Origin: Paenibacillus sp. UNC451MF
GTDB lineage: Bacteria; Bacillota; Bacilli; Paenibacillales; NBRC-103111
Direction of reading: 5' to 3'
Assembly (NCBI RefSeq): GCF_000686845.1
Contig: NZ_KK366025.1
Location: forward strand, 41,395-105,394
Length of the DNA stretch: 64,000 nucleotides
Made by a program: the position numbers and the translations under genes. The notes under the pieces were generated by a model. The model made no database searches. It had not been told where the DNA came from and saw only the letters and a list, made by a program, of their open reading frames with translations. This document shows, one piece after another, positions 24,590 through 31,739 of this stretch (positions are counted from its first letter, which is position 1; the number at the start of each line of letters is the position of its first letter).

Positions 24590-25804
24590 TTATTGAGCAT
24601 CGGCTTTCAATTCGCCTCGAACATCTCTCGTTCTGCCCTTCATTACCGACAACGCAAAGCTGCCAAGCAATATAATAGCACCAAAAATATAAGGGAAATC
24701 CAAGTGAACATCGTATAAAATCCCTGCCAACGCCGGACCAAAAATATTGCCGAGACTCATATAGGCATTATTCATTCCAGCAACGAAACCTTGCTCTTCT
24801 CCTGCCATCTTGGACAGCAGCGTATTGATCGCAGGTCTCATGATCGACGTAAATGTAAAGAAAAACAACGTTACGAGCAAAATGTACCAGAAATTCCCGG
24901 ATAATAGCATAAGGATCAACGAAGCCGCAGACAACAGGAAGGTACTGTTAATTAACGTACGCTCTCCGAATCTGCGAATCAGCTTGTCGATCAGAACAGC
25001 TTGAATAATAGCTCCGATCAATGCGCCTACTGTAATAAGAATAGAGATGTCACGTGCGGTGAAGTTATATTTCTTATCTACAAAGAGCGGGAAAATCGCT
25101 TCAAAATTGGATAAACCAAAGGTTAATGTAAAAATAAGCAGTAGAAAAATGAAATACGGAGCTTTGAAGGACTGCGCGAATTGTTTGAACATACTTACTT
25201 TCTGAACCACTTTATTGCGGTTAGCCTGACGAATTTCTTTCGTCAAAGATTCCGGCAGCAGCAGTAAGGAAGAAACCATTGCCACAGCACCTACTCCAGC
25301 AGAAACATAGAATGGAGTACGCAGACCAAGCTCCGCTAGGAACCCGCCGATCCCAGGGCCAATGACAAAGCCAAGCGACATAGCGGCGCCCAGCAGCCCT
25401 AGACCTTTACCTCTCTTCTCTTCCGTTGTCACATCGGCAATATAAGCCATGATGGAAGGAATCATTGAAGCGGCACCGATTCCCCCGAGCAAGCGGGATA
25501 AGTATAGAACCCATACATCCGATGCTGCCGCGAATAAAAAATTGGATAATGTGAAAAGTGCCAGACCAGAAACGATCATAACTTTACGGCCGTATTTGTC
25601 CGACCACTCTCCGGCGATGGGGGAACACAAAAATTGTGTAAGCCCGAATGCGGCTACGAGATATCCCGCTGTTTTACCGCCTGCTCCGAATTCCTTCAGA
25701 AACTCCGGCAGTACAGGAATAATGAGACCGATCCCCAGCATGGCAATAAACATATTCGCCATAAGCAGCATTAGAGGGGATACACGGCTTTGACTTGTAT
25801 TCAT
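24590..25804 (-). CDS. Major facilitator multidrug efflux transporter (NorA/Blt/TetA-like)
   Basis: A 404-residue, 12-helix drug:H+ antiporter of the DHA1 type. Motif A reads GEWSDKYGRK near residues 66-75, and motif C of antiporters appears as GFVIGPGIGGFLAE near 145. Start at 25804, with AAAGGGAGAG about 11 bases before; 12 in-frame codons upstream lack a binding site. A promoter with an embedded palindrome lies just upstream, and a TetR-type gene is the next gene upstream, so TetR-controlled drug efflux is the likely role. The substrate cannot be predicted. Confidence 0.88.
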   Translation of the reverse strand: MNTSQSRVSPLMLLMANMFIAMLGIGLIIPVLPEFLKEFGAGGKTAGYLVAAFGLTQFLCSPIAGEWSDKYGRKVMIVSGLALFTLSNFLFAAASDVWVLYLSRLLGGIGAASMIPSIMAYIADVTTEEKRGKGLGLLGAAMSLGFVIGPGIGGFLAELGLRTPFYVSAGVGAVAMVSSLLLLPESLTKEIRQANRNKVVQKVSMFKQFAQSFKAPYFIFLLLIFTLTFGLSNFEAIFPLFVDKKYNFTARDISILITVGALIGAIIQAVLIDKLIRRFGERTLINSTFLLSAASLILMLLSGNFWYILLVTLFFFTFTSIMRPAINTLLSKMAGEEQGFVAGMNNAYMSLGNIFGPALAGILYDVHLDFPYIFGAIILLGSFALSVMKGRTRDVRGELKADAQ

Positions 25805-25877
25805 AATATAATTTTCTCTCCCTTTACTATCAGCTTCCATCCGTTTTTTTCTCTATATTTTAGAACGGTTCGTTTTC

Positions 25878-25907
25878 ACCTTACCTCATAGATTGACTTG
25901 TAGTCAA
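25878..25907 (-). promoter_or_regulatory. MFS promoter with overlapping operator
   Basis: A palindrome TTGACT-tgt-AGTCAA (25893-25907) contains the minus-strand -35 TTGACT. A -10-like TAAGGT lies 18 bases downstream (25878-25883). A repressor on the palindrome would block RNA polymerase; the TetR gene next door is the obvious candidate. Confidence 0.55.
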
Positions 25908-25959
25908 GTTGTGAAATTATTCTAAAAAAACTTTCCGGAGCACAAATTCCGTTAACACA

Positions 25960-26001
25960 AATAAGCCGGCCCTGGGTTATAACTCCATTAACAGGCCAGC
26001 A
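25960..26001 (-). terminator. Terminator after the TetR gene
   Basis: On the minus strand GC-GGCCTG pairs with CAGGGCC-GGC around a long loop and is followed by TTATTTGT. It separates tetR from the efflux gene. Confidence 0.65.
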
Positions 26002-26027
26002 AATCTACTTATTATGCTTAATTGGTT

Positions 26028-26621
26028 TTATCTAGGCTGAAAATAATGTAAAATGCTCTGAGAATCCGACTTTACGTACAGCTCCTGCCTTTCGCTTAAA
26101 CATGAAGCACGAATACAGGACATGATGAATAAAGCGTGCTCCTTTGGGTTCCCGTCGAGCAGCTCACCCTTCCTCTGCCCTTCCGCAAATATTTCAGCTA
26201 TCGTATCCAGATTGTCGGTAATTCGTTTACGAACCGATGCCTTGATATCTTCAGCAATACTTTCAGAGGTTAGCATTTGATCGACGAATATTTGATGAAA
26301 CAGAGCATCTTCCCACTTATTTTTTAGCATATGGTCAACGAGAATCTTCAGTTTCTCTAGAGGCGAAACCGGTAAATGTATCACTTTCTCTATAAGTTCC
26401 CTCATACTATTTAAATTTTTATTAATAAGAGAAGCATAAATTTCTTCTTTGGATTGAAAATAGTTGTACACCAAGCCGTGGCTGATCCCCACTTTGGCGG
26501 CAATATCGGATATTTTGGTAGCGTCCAAGCCTTTTTTGGCAAAAAGCTCTACGGCTACAGATAATATTTGTTCGCATCGTTCTTTACGGGCTTCCTGATC
26601 CCGCTCCACATTACGCGGCAA
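26028..26621 (-). CDS. TetR/AcrR-family repressor
   Basis: A 197-residue one-component regulator. The N-terminal helix-turn-helix is clear: ELFAKKGLDATKISDIAAKV, then GLVYNYFQSKEEIYASLI, at about residues 28-67. The C-terminal ligand-binding domain is all-helical and not conserved. Its own promoter (TTGACA-17-TATGAT, minus strand) is framed by a 9-bp inverted repeat, suggesting autoregulation. The adjacent MFS promoter contains another TTGAC-based palindrome. It most likely represses the efflux pump. Confidence 0.88.
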   Translation of the reverse strand: MPRNVERDQEARKERCEQILSVAVELFAKKGLDATKISDIAAKVGISHGLVYNYFQSKEEIYASLINKNLNSMRELIEKVIHLPVSPLEKLKILVDHMLKNKWEDALFHQIFVDQMLTSESIAEDIKASVRKRITDNLDTIAEIFAEGQRKGELLDGNPKEHALFIMSCIRASCLSERQELYVKSDSQSILHYFQPR

Positions 26622-26649
26622 TCTTATTTCACTCCCTTAAAAGGTGACA

Positions 26650-26690
26650 GTTTGACAACATCATATATCCGGTTCTTAAACTTGTCAAAC
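26650..26690 (-). promoter_or_regulatory. tetR promoter flanked by operator half sites
   Basis: The perfect inverted repeat GTTTGACAA (26650-26658) and TTGTCAAAC (26682-26690) frames a minus-strand promoter TTGACA (26683-26688), 17 bases, TATGAT (26660-26665). One arm covers the -35, the other lies at the start of transcription. Confidence 0.6.
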
Positions 26691-26767
26691 CTCTATGTGG
26701 CAGCACCTATTCAAATACAGTATAGTAGGAATGACGCAAAAGAACTTACGAAAGTAGGATCAGCCGT

Positions 26768-27928
26768 ATGAACAATAAACAGCTAGACGAAGCCATCTCC
26801 TTCATCCGTGCGAGTTATACCGAGAACGGAAAACAGCCCGAGGAAACGGAGCGGCGGATACAAGAAGTCACGGCGAGCATTAACCAAACCGGAACTTATT
26901 CCCATACTATAGATGAACTGCGATTCGGTGCCAAATGGGCATGGCGGAACAACAGCCGATGCATAGGAAGGCTGTTCTGGTCGTCGCTTGAAATCTTCGA
27001 TCATAGGGATCTCCTGACCGAAGATTCTATTGCACAGTCTCTGTTCGAGCATATTGAATTCGCCACGAACGGCGGCCGTATTCGACCCGCTATTACCCTC
27101 TTTGCTCCTGAAACGGACAAGCAGACGATCCGAATCTGGAATCATCAGTTGATTCGTTATGCCGGATACGAAACAGATAAAGGGATTATAGGTGATCCTG
27201 CTTCCGTTGCCTTCACCAAGCAGTGTTTACGGCTAGGCTGGCAAGGTAAGCGCACTCCCTTCGATATACTGCCATTAGTTATTCAAATTGGCATGAGTGA
27301 ACCAAGATGGTATCCGATTCCTCCAGAGCTTATATTGGAGGTTCCGCTTACTCATCCAACCATAGAGCGTTTTGCCGAGCTGGGCTTGAGATGGTACGCC
27401 GTCCCATGTATTTCGGACATGCGCCTAGAAATCGGAGGATTAAGCTATACGGCTGCACCGTTTAATGGATGGTACATGGGAACGGAAATCGGCGCCCGAA
27501 ATTTCTCCGATACAAGCCGCTATAACCAACTGCCGCTTATTGCGGATCTTATGGGGCTTGATAGATCTACGAACTCCTCTTTATGGAAGGATCGAGCATT
27601 GGTTGAGCTTAATGCGGCTGTGCTTCATTCTTACAAAAGCAATGGTGTCAGTATAGTAGACCATCACACTGCGTCCGAGCAGTTTATGCGTTTTGAGAAG
27701 CAGGAGCTTGATGCCGGTCGCAAGGTGAATGGTAAGTGGTCATGGCTAATTCCGCCGATGTCGCCGACAGCAACTCCGATATGGGACCATTATTTCACAG
27801 AAATCGAGATGAAACCGAGCTTTTCCTATCAGCCTGTCCCCTATGCTTCAGATGAAGCTCAAGTAGACCACAAAAATACATCAGCTATAGTTACCGCGGC
27901 CGCACATGGCTGTCCTTTTCATAGATGA
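26768..27928 (+). CDS. nos: Bacterial nitric oxide synthase, oxygenase only
   Basis: Makes NO and citrulline from arginine using a borrowed reductase. The 386 residues cover the NOS oxygenase domain. The heme-ligating Cys65 lies in WRNNSRCIGR, the substrate-binding Glu in WYMGTEIGARN near residue 240, and the pterin/dimer region in KWSWLIPPMSPTATPIWDHY. There is no reductase domain, as usual for Bacillota. The C-terminus runs about 20 residues beyond the usual end and finishes in AAAHGCPFHR, a Cys/His tail of unknown meaning. The start has AAGTAGGA eight bases upstream. It is transcribed alone, divergently from tetR. NO from such enzymes protects Bacilli against oxidants and some antibiotics. 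Confidence 0.95.
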   Translation: MNNKQLDEAISFIRASYTENGKQPEETERRIQEVTASINQTGTYSHTIDELRFGAKWAWRNNSRCIGRLFWSSLEIFDHRDLLTEDSIAQSLFEHIEFATNGGRIRPAITLFAPETDKQTIRIWNHQLIRYAGYETDKGIIGDPASVAFTKQCLRLGWQGKRTPFDILPLVIQIGMSEPRWYPIPPELILEVPLTHPTIERFAELGLRWYAVPCISDMRLEIGGLSYTAAPFNGWYMGTEIGARNFSDTSRYNQLPLIADLMGLDRSTNSSLWKDRALVELNAAVLHSYKSNGVSIVDHHTASEQFMRFEKQELDAGRKVNGKWSWLIPPMSPTATPIWDHYFTEIEMKPSFSYQPVPYASDEAQVDHKNTSAIVTAAAHGCPFHR

Positions 27929-27965
27929 ATCCGGTTAGCGGGTTATTCATTGACAGGTAAAATCA

Positions 27966-28010
27966 GCAAGCCCCTCTGTTGTCTTAATCAACATAAGAGG
28001 GGCTTGTTTT
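27966..28010. terminator. Bidirectional terminator between nos and the sugar-binding protein gene
   Basis: An AAGCCCCTCT...AGAGGGGCTT stem with inner GTTG/CAAC is followed by TGTTTT on the plus strand. The convergent gene stops at 28035, so it can serve both transcripts. Confidence 0.8.
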
Positions 28011-28034
28011 ACATTAGGATTGCCGGATATCTTA

Positions 28035-29597
28035 TTATTTCTTTTTCATCTCCTGATAGGCCTTCAGCATCTCATCCTGTACCTCTTTACCGCCGATCTT
28101 CATATACTCTGCCACCATATCGTCGTATAGCTTATCAAAGTCGGCAGGTTTCGCCGTCATTGTTTTTACAGTGATTTCCACTCCCTTATCACTAAGCGTC
28201 TGATTATACTTGATTTGTGCTTCGATCGGCCTGTTGAAACGAGCCGGAAGCTGACCGTCTGTATCCCCTACTTTGATACTATCCATAGTAAAATCTTTAT
28301 ACTTTGGATCAGCCGCATTCGCCTTCAATGTTTTTTCGGGATCGCCCATATCCTTACCGTTAATCATCATGCTGTAATCTAGATAGTTGTACATAATCTT
28401 TTTCGCTTCGTCCGTATCAAGGAAGATTGGAATACCATCGTCGCCTTTTTTGTAGGTAACCCCCTCTGTGCCGTTCTGCAAATCAAAAATCACTTTATAA
28501 TCCGACATCCAGTCCAGCCATTTTATCGCTTCAACTGCCCTTTTACTTGCTTTTGGGATCATGATGTGTGCAGACAATGGATGGTAGATTTGTTTGACAT
28601 GCTTGCCTTCATAGTTGGTGAATGGATCGACGGGAAGCAATGTGGCTGCCGGTACGTTTTTCTGCAGAGTGGAATAGTAAGCCTGATAGACTGGCTCATT
28701 CGTATTGGTAATGGCGAATCCGATCTGTCCGTTAACCAGGTCCGCCTGGAACTTCTTACCGTCTTTGTCCAAAGCGAAGTCAGGACTGATGAGTCCTTCG
28801 TTATACAGCTTGTTCAAAAACTTGTAACCATCCTTGTTGCCGGGCTTCATCCAATCGGGCAGCGTGTAGTACTCTTCTTCCGACATTTTCTTCCAGAAGG
28901 TGCGAACGAGGGGATCGAGGTTATTATTATAACGGATACCGTAGGGGATGACCTTGCCGCCTGTTCCGCCCGGATCCTTTTCTTTAAACGCCTTCAAAAC
29001 TGAATAGAACTCATCCGTCGTTTTGGGAGGCTGCATACCGAGCTTATCCAGCCAATCTTTTCGAATTATCGGGGTGCTCGAAGCAAGAATAATCCGCTTT
29101 GCTGGAATCGTATACTGCTTACCGTTAATAACTCCGTAGTTGAGCAGCTGGTCGCCCAAATATTTTTTCAAGTTAGGCCCATGTTGATTAAGCAGATCTC
29201 CAAGGTCGGTTAATCCGCCCTGCTTTACCCAGTTTTGTACGGCAGGGTCGCTGTAAGTGAAAATAATGTCCGGCGCTTCATTCGCTGCCATCAGAACGTT
29301 CAGCTTAGGCACTTCCTCCGTCCGGGGAACCGATACAAATTCCAGCTTAATATTGTTCGGATCGCCGAACTTCTCCTGCATATATTTGACGAACCAGCTT
29401 TCAGTCAGCGGAGGCGCACCTGGCGGCGTATTACCACGATCGAAGAGCTCGATTTTGAGCGTTACCGGATTGCCCTTTTTCCCTCCGTCACTTGTTCCTG
29501 CAGCCGTGTTGTTATCGGAGCAGGCTGCAATCGTTAGAACAGGCATAAGAATGGCGAGTAAACTGGCTGTTGTCCTTTTTAACTTGTCCATACGCAT
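28035..29597 (-). CDS. Extracellular sugar-binding lipoprotein (LplA-like)
   Basis: The substrate receptor of a carbohydrate ABC importer (CUT1), 520 residues. The signal peptide ends in lipobox LTIAAC near residue 25. The mature protein carries FDRGNTPPGAPPLTESWFVK and APDIIFTYSDPAVQNWVKQG, typical of the Lpl/YtcQ-type oligosaccharide receptors of Paenibacillus. The start at 29597 has GGGAG nine bases upstream. It is the third gene of a permease-permease-receptor operon. No ATPase gene is in the operon; such transporters share a common MsmK-type ATPase encoded elsewhere. The sugar is unknown. Confidence 0.88.
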   Translation of the reverse strand: MRMDKLKRTTASLLAILMPVLTIAACSDNNTAAGTSDGGKKGNPVTLKIELFDRGNTPPGAPPLTESWFVKYMQEKFGDPNNIKLEFVSVPRTEEVPKLNVLMAANEAPDIIFTYSDPAVQNWVKQGGLTDLGDLLNQHGPNLKKYLGDQLLNYGVINGKQYTIPAKRIILASSTPIIRKDWLDKLGMQPPKTTDEFYSVLKAFKEKDPGGTGGKVIPYGIRYNNNLDPLVRTFWKKMSEEEYYTLPDWMKPGNKDGYKFLNKLYNEGLISPDFALDKDGKKFQADLVNGQIGFAITNTNEPVYQAYYSTLQKNVPAATLLPVDPFTNYEGKHVKQIYHPLSAHIMIPKASKRAVEAIKWLDWMSDYKVIFDLQNGTEGVTYKKGDDGIPIFLDTDEAKKIMYNYLDYSMMINGKDMGDPEKTLKANAADPKYKDFTMDSIKVGDTDGQLPARFNRPIEAQIKYNQTLSDKGVEITVKTMTAKPADFDKLYDDMVAEYMKIGGKEVQDEMLKAYQEMKKK

Positions 29598-29657
29598 ATG
29601 GATCAACTCCCTTTTGGAATGTTGTCGAACTAGGTACCCTTTAATTCGAAACATCGG

Positions 29658-30530
29658 TTAGCCTTTTACCGCACCAATCATCATCCCGGATATAAAATAG
29701 CGCTGCAGCCATGGATAGACGAGCAGAATTGGAATGGTCGCGAACATTATGCTGGCAGCCTTCAAGCTCTCTGGAATAGGAGCGAGCGAATTCATGCCTT
29801 CCGTTGCCGTTGCGTCGCTCATCTGATTGGAAATAACAAGCTGGTACAGCTTTAATTGAATGGGATACAGATTTTGATTCGTGATAAAAAATAACGCGTC
29901 CATGAAGCCGTTCCACCGACCTACCGCATAGAACAAGCTTAACGTTGCTAGTACAGGCAAGGACAGCGGCAATACAATCCGGACTAAGGTGCCGAAGTGC
30001 GAGCTCCCATCTATCCGGGCTGACTCCTCAAGCTCTTCAGGAATAGAAGAGAAAAATGTTTTCAAAATGATCAGATAAAATGCGTTAATCATGCCTGGCA
30101 GAACGAGCGCCCATATCGTATTCGTCAGCTTCAATGTTTTGACGAGCAAATATTCCGGAATCAGGCCCCCGCTAAAAAACATCGTAAATACAATCATGAG
30201 CAAAAAGAAGTCGCGGCCTTTCAGCCTTTTTTTGGTAAGCGGATATGCCGCACAGATGGTCATGATCATGCAGGTGAGAGTGAACAGAACCACCAAACCA
30301 ATAGTGAACAGCAGCGAGCCGATCATCTTGGCATCACGGAAAACGGTTTGATACGCAACTGTGCTCCATTCCACCGGAAACACCGTCACTTTGTTTGATA
30401 AAATCGCAGCATTGGAGCTTAACGATACCGAGGCCAAATGAAGAATGGGCACCAGCGCCAAAAATGACGCTATCGCTACAAACGCTATAATGAATGCGTC
30501 GAACAGCTTGTCTATACGTCCTGTGTTCAT
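29658..30530 (-). CDS. Carbohydrate ABC transporter permease (LplC-like)
   Basis: The second membrane subunit of the CUT1 importer, about 290 residues with six hydrophobic segments. The cytoplasmic EAA loop reads EELEESARIDGSSHFGTLVR followed by IVLPLSLP, where the ATPase docks. The protein ends in the characteristic QRYFISGMMIGAVKG of LplC/YtcP permeases. The ATG at 30530 is chosen because homologues begin with a similar M-x-T-x-x-D pattern. A TTG at 30560 would overlap the upstream gene; the ribosome binding site spacing is poor for both. Confidence 0.88.
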   Translation of the reverse strand: MNTGRIDKLFDAFIIAFVAIASFLALVPILHLASVSLSSNAAILSNKVTVFPVEWSTVAYQTVFRDAKMIGSLLFTIGLVVLFTLTCMIMTICAAYPLTKKRLKGRDFFLLMIVFTMFFSGGLIPEYLLVKTLKLTNTIWALVLPGMINAFYLIILKTFFSSIPEELEESARIDGSSHFGTLVRIVLPLSLPVLATLSLFYAVGRWNGFMDALFFITNQNLYPIQLKLYQLVISNQMSDATATEGMNSLAPIPESLKAASIMFATIPILLVYPWLQRYFISGMMIGAVKG

Positions 30531-30553
30531 TGGTTTCTCAACAACCCCTTCCC

Positions 30554-31519
30554 TTACCAAATGCCTTGATCGGTCACTTTCTTAGAAATGTAATTGGAGG
30601 ATAACAGGAAGATCAGCCCGACCACCGCTTGGAACAACCCGATCGCCGTTGCTATTGTAAATCTGGCGGATAGAATCCCCACCTTGTACACAAAGGTACT
30701 AATAACATCCGAAACATCCGTTACTAGCGGATTGCTCATGACAAATGGTCTTTCAAAGCCGATGCTCGCCATATGTCCAATATTAATGATCAGTAGAATG
30801 ATGATCGTAGGCTTGATGCCTGGGATCGTAATATCCCAAATTTTGCGAAGCCTTCCTGCTCCATCAACGTCTGCCGCTTCATACAGCTCCTTGTTAATGC
30901 TCGTCAGTGCCGCCAAGTAAATGATGGTCCCCCATCCTGCACTCTGCCATACTCCTGAGCCTACATACGTAATGACCCAATAGACAGGTTCAGTCAAAAA
31001 AGGAATCGCTTTCATTTCTGCGGATCGAATGATAATGTTGACCAGTCCCGTATTGGTAGCCAACAGCTGGTAAACCATCCCTCCGATAATGACCCAGGAA
31101 ATAAAATGAGGCAAATACAAAATCGTCTGAGCGCCTTTTTTAAACCACTTGATACGAATTTCATTGAGAAATATCGCTAAAATAATCGGTGCAGGAAATG
31201 ACACAACCAGATCCAGAAGGTTTAACAGCATTGTGTTGCGAAGCACTTTGTAGAAATCCTTCATTAGAAAAATTTCGCGGAACGCATCAAATCCAACCCA
31301 TGGGCTGTTCATTATGCCCTGAAACATGTTGAATTCTTTAAACGCAATAGTGACTCCGTACATCGGGATATACTTGAAAGTGATGAAGTACACCATAGGC
31401 AGCAATAGCAAAGCATACAGCTGCCAGTCCTGATTAGCCAAAAACTTGATTGTTTTTTTCTTAGCAAGAGGTTGAGCCAGCTCGCTCTCCACCACCGTCT
31501 TGCTGCCGAGTCCGGACAT
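30554..31519 (-). CDS. Carbohydrate ABC transporter permease (LplB-like)
   Basis: The first membrane subunit of the importer, 321 residues, six hydrophobic segments. The N-terminus QDWQLYALLLLPMVYF, then FKYIPMYGVTIAFKEFN, is the LplB/YteP signature, and the EAA loop is INKELYEAADVDGAGRLRKI. It ends in SNYISKKVTDQGIW. The start at 31519 has GGAGG with 6-base spacing. It is the first gene of the operon and lies 220 bases downstream of a membrane AraC regulator gene, with an array of TTAACA repeats in between. Confidence 0.9.
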   Translation of the reverse strand: MSGLGSKTVVESELAQPLAKKKTIKFLANQDWQLYALLLLPMVYFITFKYIPMYGVTIAFKEFNMFQGIMNSPWVGFDAFREIFLMKDFYKVLRNTMLLNLLDLVVSFPAPIILAIFLNEIRIKWFKKGAQTILYLPHFISWVIIGGMVYQLLATNTGLVNIIIRSAEMKAIPFLTEPVYWVITYVGSGVWQSAGWGTIIYLAALTSINKELYEAADVDGAGRLRKIWDITIPGIKPTIIILLIINIGHMASIGFERPFVMSNPLVTDVSDVISTFVYKVGILSARFTIATAIGLFQAVVGLIFLLSSNYISKKVTDQGIW

Positions 31520-31585
31520 AGAATTCCTCCATTCCTCAAACGTCATTGGGCAAGGTATTTACCTGCTTTTCACAGTAATGCATTC

Positions 31586-31688
31586 TTAACAAAATGGTCA
31601 ATTTACATGAATCGCCGATTAACAATATGTCATTTGGATGCTCCCCAAACCTTTAATTAACATTTTGTCAGAAGCATTTAACATTTTC
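31586..31688 (+). repeat. Four TTAACA direct repeats upstream of the Lpl-type operon
   Basis: Plus-strand copies at 31586 (TTAACAAAATG), 31619 (TTAACAATATG), 31657 (TTAACATTTTG) and 31678 (TTAACATTTTC), starts spaced 33, 38 and 21 bases apart, all in the same orientation. They lie upstream of the lplB-like start (minus strand), between that gene and its neighbouring AraC regulator. A possible minus-strand -35 TTGACC lies close by. They look like binding sites for the AraC-type regulator. Confidence 0.55.
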
Positions 31689-31739
31689 GTTGAGCACAAA
31701 GATCGCAACATGATCCCATGATTATTTCGTTAATCCACA

